A stretch of DNA of 64,000 nucleotides from Cryptomeria japonica (GCF_030272615.1 NC_081412.1:23926860-23990859); one strand, 5' to 3'. Positions 33,600 through 46,447 are shown, counted from the stretch's first letter. Notes: generated by a model from the sequence alone, not told the origin. Numbers and translations are program-made.

Positions 33600-36500
33600 A
33601 AACAGTTTCCAGACTTCTCTAGCAAAATGACAACCAAAAAAAATGTGGTAGACAGATTCAGGGACACTACAGAGTTTACACAGAAGGAGGTCTCCATTGT
33701 TGTCTTTTAGTGACAGTTTATGAAGAATGAGTCTCTAGGCAAAGAATTTCTTCTTAGGTTTAGTCAGATAAGACCAGAATCTCGAGAGGGTAGAATGCCA
33801 TTGTTTGGAGTCCCATGAAAGGTTCCAAGAGTAGTTAAGATGATCAAGGATGTCCCCAGAATCAGTAAGGGCGGAGTAGATCATTTTGGCTTTGGTTAGC
33901 AAAAGGGGAGATCCATCTATCCATCAGAGGGAGGCTAAGAGAGGGGGGGAGGAGGGGGTTGGAGCGGGAAGGATGGGAGCAAGTGCAGACTTAAGGATGG
34001 TATAGGTTCTGGCCTGGGAGAGGGGGAGGTTGAATTTAAAGCTAAGAGATTCCCAGGAGGTCAAAGTGCCATTTTCCAGAATGTGTTCAAATGTGACCAA
34101 TCCCTGGTTGTGCCATTTCAGGGCAGAGCATCCTTGAAGATAGGCTAGCTGTTTCCCGTTGTGCAGAACATTCCACCATATAGACCTTTTCAGATTGAGA
34201 GAACCTTTCTTATCAATTATGTCATTATTGCTAATGTATTGTCTAACATGGTTCCAGGCTTTCCATACAGACTTGAAGACTTCTGATCCTGAAGGGGAGA
34301 CCTCAAAATTCCTTGTAAGCAGACCACACATGGGTAGGTTCTTCCATTTTTTTTGCTGATTTTGGGGTGGAGAATTGAATATTATTCCTAACAAGGACTT
34401 TCCAGGGTTCGTTGCCATCAATGGCTTTACAGATCCATTTGGCAGCTAGGGCAATTCCTTGAAGTTTGAGGTCCTTGAGGCCCATGCCTCCCTGAATCTT
34501 AGATCTAGTACACCAATCCCATTTAACAGCGTGTTGCTTCTTTTTTCCTTTTCCATCTGACTAGAGGAAGTTCCTGATTTGCTTTTGAACGTAATTGAAC
34601 TAATAGTTGGTGAATAACCAGGCTGAGGAGTAGTATATGTTATATGAAGATAGTAGCTTCTAACAAACCTAAACTCAACCTACTAAGGATAGGAAGTTCC
34701 GGTTCCATTTAGTGAGTTTCTTATCCACCTTGTTTTTGAACCATTCCCACATTTCTTTCAGATTTAGAGAGACAGAGAAGGGGATTCCCAGGTACCTAAT
34801 GATGGTATCTAGGCCTCCCCACCTTAGATCAAACTTAGACAACCAGATAGGAGGGGCATCATTCCAACCTAGCAGGGTAGATTTGTGGAGGGCAATTCTA
34901 CTACCTGATGCTTTGCAAAATATCCCAATATTGTGAAGAAGATGAGTTAAATTCTCCTCCTCTAGGAAGAAGAGGATAGTTGCATCATCTGCAAACTGTA
35001 TATTACTGACTTCTTCTTTGTTAGGGAGTGCAATTCCTTTAACCTTAGGGGATAAGCTGCAATCCTTTAGTATGTAGTGCATAGCATCCGCAGACAGGAC
35101 AAATAGGGCCGGGGCAAGAGGACACCCCTGTCTAATTGATCTGGAAAGAGTGATGTTGTCAAATTTTAGTCCGTTCACTTCCACAACTGCATTGGCATCA
35201 CTAAATAGTGTCTGGACAATCCTGCAGAAGGAGTTCGGGAAACCCAAGCTAGATAGCATCTGCAATATGAATCCCCATTCTATCCTATCATATGCCTTCT
35301 CGAAATCTATTAGTAGCATAGCCCCATTCTGTCTAAAGACCTTGGCCCAATCTAGAGATTCCCAGCAGGTCACCAAGTTCTCCAGGATGAACCTGCCTTT
35401 AACAAATCCTGTTTGAGTAGGACTAATAATCTTTGGCAATATTCTGATTAACCTGTTTGCTACTACTTTAGCCAAAATTTTATAAGATACATTTAGTAGC
35501 GTGATGGGCCTCCATTTCTTGACCAAGATCTTGTCTCCTTCCTTGGGAATGAGCTTGATAAGCCCTTGGTTGATCTCTTTGCCAAGGGTTCCTTTGGAAA
35601 TAGCCTCCAGATATAGGGCATTGAGGTCATCTACAATCCACAATATTTTTCTTATAGAATTCCACTGGGAATCCATCAGGTCCAGGGGATCTGTCGTTGC
35701 CCATAGAGGAGATAGCCATGGCTATTTCCTCTCTTGAGATAGAGCGCTCCAAAACCTCATAATCCTTCTCATTAAGCTTGGGAGGAGTCAATTGCTTAAC
35801 AAGCTCTCTAGCATGTCCGTTCTCGTCATTTACCTCTTCTGAGGTAAAAATCTTATGATAATAGAGGGAGAAACATTGTAGGATCTCCTGGGAGTCTGTG
35901 ATGTGAGTGTTGTTGTCCCATATAGCACTAATATTCTCCTTAGCTTCCTTAACTTTGAGCATGTGGAAAAAGAATTTGGATCCCTTGTCCCTCGAGTCCA
36001 ACCAGTTTAGTTTGGATCTGGTTTTAAGTCCTTTAATTTTCTGGTTTTGGATCGCCCTGAGGTAATCTTTTATTGTCATCAAAGTGCAAGTGAGGTTTTC
36101 ATCAATTGGAGAGTTTTGAAGATTCATTTCTGCATTACATAGATCCTCCTGGAGTAGTCTTTCTACCCTCCTGGCATCTTTGGCCATTCCTTTGCCCACT
36201 GTTTGACAAAGGGTGGTCCAAGTTTTAATGTTTACATTCCATGCATCTGTACTAGAGAATTGGTTCCTATCCTTTTTGTTAAACAGTCTGATAAAGGCCA
36301 GGGCAGAGCAAAGGTCTTCATCTTCTAGGAGTCTAGTGTTTAGGATGAATGAAGAAGCTCTTGAGGAGGAGGGGGGGCCACTAGGGAGAGATCTATTCCC
36401 ATTATTATCGGGTGATGATATGAGAGGGTATATGGGGATACATAATAGTGGTCACCATTAGGGTCTTTGTGTATCATAAAGTGGGATTTATTGAGGTAGA

Positions 36501-37128
36501 GCCTGTGTAGCCTGCAATATATCCTTTTATTCAGCTGTTGATAGTTGCACCAGGTGTACCAAATAGTGTTCAAGTTGTCTTTCCTCCCAGCAATAGGGTC
36601 AAAAAGATGTAGTTTATTAATCATTCTATCCCATTGTAGCCTTTCCATTCCCTTCCATTCAAATTTATTGCCCCCTTTTTTATCATTGGGAGATTCCACC
36701 ATATTGAAGTCTCCCCCAATAATCCAGGGGATATCCTCTAGCGTTGTTAGCTAGTTCCATAGTTCACCTCTTTCTCTGTAGTCATTCGGGGCATAAATAG
36801 AGAAGATTCCAAACTTCTGGTTCTCCATTTGAATAGAGACCCATATAGCTCTAGCACAGGGGGATTGACCCCAGTTAACTACTTTGTTGGCCCATTTAGG
36901 GCTAAGGAGTATGGCTGAGCCACCTTTTCCTTTGGTATCGTTAGTGTAAAAGGAAGTGGCCTCCCTCCAGATACATTTGAGTCCAATTTGCAGTGTGAAG
37001 CCCACTGCCTTTAGTTCTTGCAAGAGGAGGCAATCCATGTTCTTATGAGCACTGAGAAATCTCTTTATGATGTATTTCCGATCAGGGGCCTCCAGGCCTC
37101 TGATATTCCAAGATATGGTTTTCAACAT
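33600..37128 (-). pseudogene. LINE ORF2: endonuclease and reverse transcriptase, inactivated
   Basis: It starts MLKTISWNIRGLEAPDRK at 37128. The endonuclease has WNIRG, LLLQELK, SIYAPND and, past a stop near 36750, GGDFNMVESPND. The terminal His motif reads SYHHP. A linker with NWLDSRDKGSKFFF (about 36000) leads to the reverse transcriptase: SPGPDGFPVEFYKK (about 35670), WRPITLLNVSYKILAK, DFEKAYDRIEW, IRQGCPLAPALF, and the catalytic FADD at about 34985-34996. The C-terminal part has a zf-RVT-like Cys/His segment (CKLCSVPESVYHIFFGCHF, about 33610-33680). Stops and frameshifts (near 36750, 36210, 35640, 34670 and in the tail) disable it. The enzyme would nick target DNA and copy the element RNA at the nick. 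Confidence 0.85.
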
Positions 37129-39444
37129 GAGGCACCTAGTTGGGGAGGGTCAGTTTGGGATTTGAATCCCTCAAAACACTTGGGCCAATCCTCTTTGTTT
37201 GCTATATTGATAGCATCAAATGCAATAGAAGAGGAGGGTCTACCTCTCTTTTTCCTTGCCTCGGAGATTTGCTCAAGGCCTAGAGATTCCTTCTTGTTAG
37301 CACTGTCCTTGTTGTTCTTAGGAGATCTCTTCCTCCTAGCTTTCCTATGTTTAACCATAGAAAATCCATCTTGAGGTACTGCTAGTCCTTATTCAAAATT
37401 GGTTTCCACTGGAGTGAAGGGATCTGCACTAGGTTGCACTACCTAAGTGCTATCAAACTTTGCCTTTAGGGCACTAATAGGGGTGCTAGCAGTGTAGGGG
37501 ACAACACTAGCAGGGTCTCCCCTAGAGTCCTCTAAATTACCAAGATCGTCTAGAGGGGTTGATGGTACCTCCTCCAAAGTAGGTCCTCCCCTATCCCCTT
37601 GCAGGGTAGGGGGTTCCTCAATATTGAAACCATTAGGTTCTTTGCAAGTGGATAGTTCGGGGTCCTGGGCCAAGGCCCTACTAATGGTGTCTGCCATATC
37701 TGGAGCACCCCTATCAATGTCCTCAAGGTCAGGTAGATGACACCGAGAGGCTTCAATTTCCAATTTCTGCTTGAGGAGGTTTGTTGGTGTAAATAAATAT
37801 TCATTTTGGATATTATTACACTTACTTAAGTTAACTTAGGATAATGCATCTCTTCGTAGTTTGGATTTGAGACACTTAGGGAAGTATGCACATAGGAATA
37901 GAGCTTGTAGGAGAAATTCCACCTTTTGTGGTCTTATTTTGCTATTACACTCCACATTCGGTGGGTCATCCACCTCTTGTGGAATATTATATTATTTCTC
38001 CTACCTACCCCTAGTATTTCTTACCTACCCTTGTTTCTCATTGAGCCACATGCCATATTTGTGTGCTCATACATCCATATGGCCTTGCCTATATAAGCAG
38101 GCCTATATTCATTGTATTGGTTAATCCAGTTGATCATTTGCATATTGATGAGAATACAGTTTGTTCTTGTCATTCTATTGTCTCTTTTATGCTTTTCATT
38201 GTGCCCTTGATCTTGGCAAAATCCTACAAGGTTTAGTTCAAGAACTTTCCTTGCTTCCGCTGCTTTCGTCAGTTTTTCCATCACTAGTTGTTGTGCATTA
38301 AGGGTCCTCGGGTTTGAGAGATGGGAAGGAGTATCAACTGATTCAGAGGGGGAAAAGGGGGGAGGTTGAGCAGCGGCGAGGGCTTCTTCGATAGCATTGT
38401 TGTAGTCTAAGATGGAGTTAGCCATTGAGGGGGATGAAGAGGAAGGGGGAGGGGTGTGGGGGAGAGGCGAGGGGGAGGGAGAAGCAGCAGGTGGGGGGGA
38501 GGGCGAGGAAGGGATATGAGGTGGAGACGAGGGGGTAGGTTTAGAGGGCACGACTTTAGCTACTGCGGGGGACCAGAGGCCCTAGTTTTAGCTCTTGAAG
38601 ATTTGCTTGATAATAAGGGACATTTACTCCTAAAATGACCACTAACCTTACAAAAGTGATAGGCATCTATTCCACCCATATATTCAATTGGACAATAGTA
38701 GGTTTTATTGTTGAGGCGAATAACAATTTCTGCAGGGTAACTCATACCTGGTTTTAATGCAATGAGAAGTCTAGCATCGAGATGAGGGAGGACCGAAGGA
38801 GAAGAGTCTATTTTTACAATTTTCCCCAAGGGTTCCGCAATTTTATCCACACAGGACCAAAGGAAAGCTGGGACATTCTTAATAGTTATCCATTTTGGGT
38901 AGGAGAGGGCAAGAATTTCATTGTTACAAGCTTCGGGGTCCCAACGAACCGCCCTAAAAGACGAATTTCCTACTGACCAAAACTGTTTATTTACAATTTT
39001 ACTTTGGCTTTCCTTATTGTCAAAGAAGATTAGAAACAAACCCTTTTGAATTATTCTACAAAACGAAAATTGAAACCCTAATTTATTGACCCACACATCT
39101 TGCAACCATTTATTCATATATTGACGAGATGGTAAGTTATTTACATCAAAGACAGAGAAAAAAATTGTTGAATCCCTAAGTCTAGAAATCTCCGAAGAAA
39201 TGGCAGAGAGCATGGAGTCATTAGGTTTAATGGTGATGCGTTTGGAGGAGTGGACCTCACCTTGTGCTAGTGCGAGATTGGTTTCATCTTCATGGTGGAG
39301 AGCGGCTTCGAACCTAGCATCTTCGGGGAATGAAAACCGCTTGCCCTCCACCGCTTGGCTGAAGGTCTTCCGCAAGTCTCGAGTGTTTGTAGTTGGACGA
39401 ATGGGTTGTTTAGGGTTACTGGAGCAATCTTTATTCGGCTCCAT
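37122..39444 (-). pseudogene. LINE ORF1 (DUF4283-like), split by a solo LTR
   Basis: It starts MEPNKDCSSNPKQPIRP at 39444. The first 290 residues contain a DUF4283-like RNA-binding domain (FFSVFDVNNLPSRQYMNKWL, then WITIKNVPAFLW) and a degenerate zinc knuckle (FCKVSGHFRSKC) that lacks its first Cys. A frameshift in a C-run near 38563 moves the frame into a Pro/Ser-rich linker (SSPSPPPAASPSPSP). The solo LTR at 37782-38228 then interrupts it. Without the LTR and one AGGTT the frame runs straight from KVLELNL into LKQKLEIEAS, so the insertion is younger than the gene. A basic region (KHRKARRKRSPKNNK) ends at a TGA that overlaps the ORF2 start codon. ORF1 proteins coat the element RNA. Confidence 0.8.
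37782..38228 (+). mobile_element. Solo LTR (447 bp) inside LINE ORF1
   Basis: The ends are TGTTGG and CCTACA (TGT...ACA). AGGTT flanks both sides (37777-37781 and 38229-38233), a 5-bp target duplication. A promoter-like CTATATAAGCAGG is at about 38088-38100, putting the sense strand on plus. No internal domain is present, so this is the product of recombination between two LTRs. A related fragment lies antisense at 54079-54244. Confidence 0.88.
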
Positions 39445-39599
39445 TTAATGCAGGAGTGGTAATAAATGACTCGAGGGCCTCCCAGCAAGGCCAAGGAGCC
39501 CTCGCACGCGATAGCGTACTGCAACCAACAGCACCACTGGGTTTCGTGCCCTAGTTGCAGAGCGCCTCCTTCTCGAAACCTGTCTCAATATCTATCATA

Positions 39600-42440
39600 A
39601 TATTAATATACAGAAATAATAAAATTTAATTATTAATTCAATAAATATATATATATATATTAATTTTAGAAAATCATATCAATTACCACATAGCTTATGA
39701 CTCACCTTGAAACTTTTCTTCTATTGGTTGATTGGCATGGTCCCTTGTTGAGATAATATGCCATTGTTGTTGTAATCTTCTATTGGTTGATAGAGTTTAA
39801 GCACGCCAATATAAAAAGAAGCAACGTTGCTCAATTCCACTATTTCTTTGATGATATTTTGATTTAGGTCTGTACTTCTATCAAATCAACCCATTGTTTG
39901 ACTTCTTTTTAGTTTTTTACCATCTTACTACAAAGAGCTTTTCCAATTCTTCCCAACATCCAACATCTGATTATCTTTCGAAGCAAGCAAACCACAATGT
40001 ATAGCTTCATCTATAAAAGGAAACCATATCTAACAAAAAGTTCCTTGAATCCCTTTGAACTTTTCATATTTAAACACCATTTTTACAATTGAAGAACTTA
40101 TAAAATTGCAGTCATATAAGTGTTATTTATTGTTTGTTTTTCCACAGGTCTAATCAGAAAATTTGCTAATCTGCATGGTTCCGGAAATATTACATAAAGA
40201 TGCTATGGTCCAAATTATTGCAACTTCATGAACAAATCAGAAAATATCAATTACAATCACATAATTTGCAGCAATCAAATGTTATGGAATCACATTTACA
40301 ATACTGATTAAGTCATGTGAATTGAGGCCAGCATTGAGGCCATTCAAAAAGCCTCGCGTGTAATCATAGAAGTAGTCAGGATCATCACAAACAGAAAATG
40401 CATATACCTTTTACATCAACATCTTTTAGGGTGGCCTAAATAATTAAGGTTCACCAAGACATATGGAGAAAATATACAAATTCCAAGAGAAGAGATTTTA
40501 CTTTAGCCTTCAAGCTACTTAAATGTGATCCAAGTAACAAGCCTGCCGTAGTTCCTCCAATGACAATATCACATTGGAGAAACTAATTAGATTTATAATC
40601 AAGATATCGAGCTGAATACACACTAAATAGTGAGATGAATACACACTAAATAGTGGGCTGAATACACGCATCCCAGGTTTAAAATAGCAGTATATAATTT
40701 TATAGTCAAACTCAAAATCAAACTGAGACAGGCAACTAAAATGATTGTATATTACAAAGTTCAACATAAGGAACTAAATCTGCCTTTGTCACCCACAATC
40801 TATATTGTATGTGTCATAGTTTTGATTGAAATGAAGATACTAATGGCTGTACCATACACTTTACTTGACATTCTAAATGTCACTGTTAGAAAATACAAAT
40901 GTTATCATAAACATAAATAAATTATTTATTTAATCATCCATCAAATCATATAAAGAAATAAATAAATGGAACATGCCACAGAAAACAACAACTGCTACAG
41001 ATTTATAGGTGTAAAACTCTCATGGGTATAAAATCTCACTTCTGAAAAGATAGCTCACTTCATAACAATGATCGAAAGTCCCACTGCCCCAAGAATGCCT
41101 CTTCAATGGCTCTTCACAGCTCGTGCCCTAAAAATAGCTTGATTGACTAGCGCAAATAGGTCAGGAAAGCCTTGTCCCTGCAATGGCTTGATCAACCTTT
41201 TGCATTACCCCTTATAACTTTTTAACCCAAGCCTTTGACTACGGGACTTAGATTCTAGACCCGTACACCCAAATTTCACTTTTGCACTTCCAACATGTGG
41301 CTAGGAATTAGTCATATCCAAATAAGCATTATTTTCCCACAATATTCACAATCATAGTTGAAAAAACTGTCTAAAGAAGTGAGGTAGGTATGCCATTCTT
41401 TGTCCTTTGCTATGCTTTACATGTCACAAGAATGTAGAAATCTTTGTGAAGACATGTTTTGCTATGAAGCTATTCTATCTATATGTCTCTTTCAGGTGAG
41501 ATACTTCACTACATGCAACCAAATGCATCAAGATATAAGGAAGAGTCCAAGGGAAAAATAAAGCATCTCACCTTGGGAATTCAAGAAGTCCTCTCTTATG
41601 CATGGATGAGGACAAACAGGAATGGTGGACATGGACAAATCAACTAAACCCAAAATCAGGGCTAGAATTTTATTTTTCCATTTTTGGGCCTTTTGGACTG
41701 AGTTTGGGAATTCTAACTTTGCCCAACAGCACAAGCATCATTTCTTCTGATGTACATGTTGTCATATTCACAATATATTGTTTTTCCGATAAGTCCGTCT
41801 CGAGCCGCAGCTGCATCACCCATAAAGTTAACCTAATTTTTCAATATTCTGTCGCAGGATTGCCCTGAACTGCCACCTCAATTAAGGACCACATTTGCTC
41901 TGCTTGTTCATTTTTTCAATTTTCTTACATGTGTGTTGGATGAATAATTTGATCAAACCCTATTTTAACATATCTCGTGCATGTTAAAATGTTGTAATTT
42001 TATCACATGAATTCTTGTTAAATTTTCTTGCATGTATGTTGAATGAATGATTTATCTAACTCCAATTTACCTTATCGAACCGTAATTTACCATATCTCGT
42101 GCCTGTTAAAAAAAGTTGTAACTTTATCACACTGATTTTTTTTCTTGGCAGCTTAAATGGACAGAATTGGCTTAAAAAAATAGATAACAATACACCCAAA
42201 GCTACCATAGAATAACAGAATTAAACACATTTGTAAATGGATGAATAATATATGCAGCCGTCTTTCACTTATCATTGATTCTCAAATACCTTCGGAAATT
42301 ATACTCTTACAAAACATCAAAGTTCATATTAGGACAAGATAAGAACTTACAACACTTCCAATTCGTGCATGCTTCTCCTTGGAAATAAGTTCTATGTTTC
42401 CACAACCATTCGCTCAACAAGAAGATTTCCAATCAAGCCA
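39600..42440. other. AT-rich stretch without a recognisable gene
   Basis: No domain, RNA gene or clear repeat family is visible, apart from a short (AT)n run near 39645 and duplicated short segments near 40615-40670 (GAATACACACTAAATAGTG twice). If the end at 42677 is a real transposon end, this is inside that element, but I find no matching genes here. Confidence 0.45.
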
Positions 42441-42461
42441 GGATTTTCATCCACTTCAGGC

Positions 42462-42615
42462 TAAAAACGGGCCCCCGTTTTGTTTAAAAGCGGGCCCCCG
42501 TTTTAGAACAAAACGGGGGCCCATTTTTAAACAAAACGGGCCCCCGTTACCTTTTGGCTCGGGAGCCCGAAGCACAAACGGGCCCCCGTTTTTTGAAAAC
42601 GGGCCCCCGTTTATA
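42462..42615 (-). repeat. GC-rich palindrome cluster (AACGGGCCCCCGTT type)
   Basis: Six copies of AACGGGCCCCCGTT or its complement within about 150 bp, separated by AT-rich spacers. The arms AACGGG and CCCGTT make each unit a near-palindrome. The cluster lies 62-215 bp from the GGGC-type end at 42677, the same distance as the right-hand clusters of the two complete elements. Its sequence differs from both. Confidence 0.75.
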
Positions 42616-42639
42616 AGAGCGCATTTTCCAATGCGCGGA

Positions 42640-42677
42640 CTTCCGCGAATTTGTGACTCATTACCTTGCACTTGCCC
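42640..42677 (-). mobile_element. Probable right end of a third related DNA transposon
   Basis: Read on minus the end starts GGGCAAGTGCAAGGTAATGA, close to GGGTAAGTGCACAAAGATGG of the outer element. The next four plus-strand bases are TAAA, a plausible 4-bp duplication. A CpG palindrome cluster sits just inside. I could not find the matching left end in this window, so the assignment rests on the tip and the palindromes only. Confidence 0.5.
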
Positions 42678-43213
42678 TAAAATAGGGACTTTTTTATTGT
42701 AATGGCAGAATGGTTGGAGTTGCAGAAGAATAATGAAGAACAGTTGATCCAGACTTGTGTTTATTTCCTATTATTCTTTGTTATATTGGTTATGTTTTAA
42801 CTGGCTACATCAATGTAAGCATAGATGCATATTGTAGATATCAATTTTCTATTATAATATCTATGCGTACATAAATGAACTAATTTTAATTGTAATATGA
42901 TGTGCAAAACTAATAAGCATCACAGAAGGAAAGTATATGACATAAGAAAAGTATCGCAAAGAAATAACATTCAACTATTTAATGCAAGCAATTATACATG
43001 TAAGAAATATATATATAGGTACTTGGCCATTTAGAGAAACAAACCGTACATATATGTAAATACAATTATGCAAACATATAAAGAAAGGTGTACACAACTT
43101 AGGATTGAAAGAAAAACTGACAAGGTTATTAAAACATCCAAATGTACAACTATCTATAGGATTGTACTAATATAAAATATGTAAAATTGGAAATGTAATA
43201 AGTGTTGTATGAA

Positions 43214-45433
43214 TCAAAAGTATTGTAATTGGGCAGCAGTTCTAGAATAGGGCCAAGGTTGTGCAAAGAGGCGAGCAATCTCTGCAAGTAAAGCATCGCA
43301 CTTAGTTTTATAATCAACAGAGTAGATTTTATTGATTGTAACCTTTATCTTATGTTCAGAATTGTATGTGTTAGTAGAAACCAACAGAGTGAACGAGTAG
43401 CGATGCAAAACAAGTGTATTAATGACAGCACAAGGTGTTTGTGTTGTGGTGGCATCATTTTGCAGTATGTAAAGTTCTTTTGCAATTTTCTTTATCAAAT
43501 TTGTTCCCACCTCATCAAAAGCAGTTGCCCAAACAATTCCTGTTGCATCTTGCAGTTTCATTGGTAAAAGGTAACTGTAATTGCATTTTGCCATGGTCAT
43601 TTCACACCTAGGACAAAACCATGAATCATTAACCTGCTAAGTGCATTTTTTTTTACAAGGTTTATCATTAACTTTCAGTGGACAAGCTGCGTAATAGAAA
43701 TTTTTATCTGTTACGCTCACAAATCTCATAACAGCAAGTATAGTGGTTTGAATTGTTTCTGGTTTGACACTCATGCGTTCACAGATTGATGCAATAGTCA
43801 TCCTAGTGTATTTTCCATCAATTTGAGTAAATCCTGTAGAAAAATCATGAGAATGCAATGGAACACATCCTCTTAGCATGAGGGGTTCTGCCTCTGGGAA
43901 AGTAGGATTAATATGTAATGTTGTTGCAGATGTCATATTGACAACCTTCCCATTAAAGTACCCTACACGGGTATTGCATAAAACAAGTATAAGTACAACA
44001 TCAGGGATTAACATATTTTTTCAGTCATGGCCTCTTTGTTCTGATGCTGAAACCCACAGATTCACATCAATTGTTGAACCAGAGAGATCCTTAATTTTAA
44101 CAACTCTCTTCTTTGTTTTATTGCCATCTTTCCTATGGATTGTGATAACATATCTAACATATACAAAAACACCAATGATATCAACCAATGTATTATTAGT
44201 TAGTTGAACCACTTCACTAATTGGGGTGAAAGGGTAGCGGATTTGAGTTGGATCATCATCATGGGTGCAACATTTTAATATTGAAGCATTAGATAGGAAG
44301 ATCTCTAAATGGTTGTTTAATTTATTGTATCTTGTGTTTGCCTCCTTAATGGACCCCTTAGAAATGACATAGTGAGCACCTACCTCCACACGATCAGAAT
44401 GTAGTTGAGCGATTTGATCAAAACATTTAACCCTAACTTCACAACTCTCAGTGTCTACAATGTCAAAGTTGAAGACTTGCCCATTCTTAGTAGGTGTACT
44501 ATATGACCGTATTGGTTGTTTGTCGGTAACTTTTCCTTTGATTGTCCATTTGTTTTGGTAGGGATTTAAACTTTTGATAGGGCTTATATTATCTAAGGTC
44601 ATACTTTGTGAGGATGGTAATGCGGTAGCAAATTGAAGGGAACGTTTAGAGGATGATGGTGTTTCTTGCCCCAAAATGTATGGTTGTTGTTCTTTGAACA
44701 TGTATGTAGGTTTACCAAAGAATTGATAGTTGCTTTGTTTGATCTGTAAACTAAGTATTATAATAATCTTGTAAAATAAAAATAGTTTTGTTTAAGTTTC
44801 TATGGATTGTAGCTGGAAATGATTGAATATCAAAGAAGGATATTTTAATAAACATAGTATCTTTCCTACCTTGTGTTCCATACATATCTACAAGTATAAC
44901 TTGTATGTGCCATCAAACAACACTAGTTTATATCTGTCTGTGTCATCTTTGGCACCCTACGTTTTCTAGAATGACAAAACTTGGAGTAATGTTGAAGGAA
45001 GCTCATCCCTAGCATTGATAGGTTGAATTGCACATGGGGTGGGGGCACAGTCTTGGGAAAGTTCCTACAAAAAGATAATATCTATACCGAGGACTTAATG
45101 TGAAGGGGTACTAAGACATATATCTAACAATCTCTTCATGTATAGTTTAGTGTTTTGGAGTGCATGTAATTAAAGAATTTTGAGCCATTAAATGTCGCAA
45201 CAATTAAAAAATGCACCAATTACAAAATGATTAACTATATTTGTGTATGTTAGAAAACAGGGATCATGTCAAAATGAATGCATGGAATAAATTTAAAATG
45301 TATTATGAATGAGGGATATTATGAAAGTAATGACGACAAAGTTGCGGTTTTGAAAAGGTAGGATGTATTAGCTTACCGAAGTATCCATTGTGGACTGTTG
45401 TAGAGATTCAGAGGTAGCTGATGGAGACAACAT
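43214..45433 (-). pseudogene. RPA1-like (replication protein A large subunit) pseudogene, with introns
   Basis: Domain order is that of RPA70. Exon 1 (45433-45377) starts MLSPSATSES and ends at a GTAAGC donor. Exon 2 (about 45068-44872) has the N-terminal OB fold (DTDRYKLVLFDGTYKLYL). Exon 3, after TTTACAG near 44742, has NPYQNKWTIKGKVTDK, FNFDIVDTESCEVRVKCF and VVKIKDLSGSTIDVNLW (DBD-A). DBD-B follows (VGYFNGKVVNMTSATTLHIN). The zinc-ribbon DBD-C then has CPLKVNDKPCKKKC, WFCPRCE and LQDATGIVWATAFDE, ending near 43214. It is broken by stops in exon 2, a frameshift near 44020 and a TAG near 43620. Kept introns rule out a processed copy. RPA binds single-stranded DNA in replication and repair. 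RPA-like genes are also known Helitron cargo in plants, but no Rep/helicase gene is visible here. Confidence 0.82.
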
Positions 45434-45439
45434 TTTGGA

Positions 45440-46440
45440 TTGAGTTCTTTAAATCCAAGAGGAATGGCAACACTAAACGTACATGGCAGTACAGGTTATT
45501 AACAAACTATTATAATTTTTTGTAAGTATTTGTTTAATTTATTCTAAAAATGTAATATTGTACAGATTGTCTTGTAATAAAGCTATTGACAGGTAAAGAT
45601 AAGTTCAAAAATGAATAACTTAGTGAGATGAAAATAATTTTGCACATTTGAATTAAATTATAGAAAAGAAGGCATTTTCATTTGTACAGAAGACAGATGT
45701 ACATTGCAAGAGAAGGATGGTTTACCTGACTTTTAGTGTACAAAGGGTTTTAGTTTCAGTGTGAGGAAAGGAGCGTTGTCATCTGGACTAGTATATTGCC
45801 TTGCATAATAAATTTGATTTTGATCCTATTATGAGGTTGCAAATATCCTTATCAGAATACATAGAATGACATAATGGATTGAGAAATTATATGTCAAGGA
45901 TAAGCACCTAACTAAACCCTAGCGAATTGAAAACTTGCACACCAAAATAAATGGACACAAAAATGAGGAATGAAGACGAAAGAACAACATATTTGTAGTC
46001 TGTTATTTCTTTTATTTTTATTTTCTCAATCAGATGATATAGGTTCTGAAATACAATAAAGAACTTTGTTAATTACATTTGTGGTTTCATACCAATATAT
46101 TTTGACCGACTACAAAAGTTATCTTGTTGTAATTTTAGCACGATTTATAATGTTTCCAATGTAATGGGCCATTGTAAATTTTAATACTCATATGAATGCA
46201 TTTATGTGTTCATCAGAATGGGACAAAAGGAAACCCAAAAAACAGTGTAAAGTAAAGCAAAATTGAAACAACATTGTGGTGCGTGGATATTTCTTTTATG
46301 TTACTGGTAATAGGCACACCAATACAAAAAATCATAGTACCAATTTATGATTTTCACATATAAGAATCGAGTACGAAGAGTATGAAGATTACTTCGAATC
46401 TCAAAATATAATCAAAATAAGAACTAAACCGACAAAACGG
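45440..46440. other. AT-rich spacer
   Basis: This is the stretch upstream of the RPA1-like pseudogene. I see no coding region, RNA gene or repeat that I can name. Confidence 0.5.
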
Positions 46441-46447
46441 TGAGTAA

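Larger units (their letters stand above)
32900..39580 (-). mobile_element. L1-clade LINE on minus, with a solo LTR inserted
   Basis: Read on minus, a GC-richer leader (about 39580-39445) is followed by ORF1 (39444-37122, interrupted by a solo LTR), then ORF2 with apurinic-type endonuclease, reverse transcriptase and a C-terminal zf-RVT region, then a 3' region that fades out near 33000. No poly-A tract (poly-T on plus) is visible at the low-coordinate end. Either the 3' tail is lost, or it was cut by the DNA transposon ending at 32833. Both outer limits are approximate. Order and motifs are those of plant L1 elements. Confidence 0.85.
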
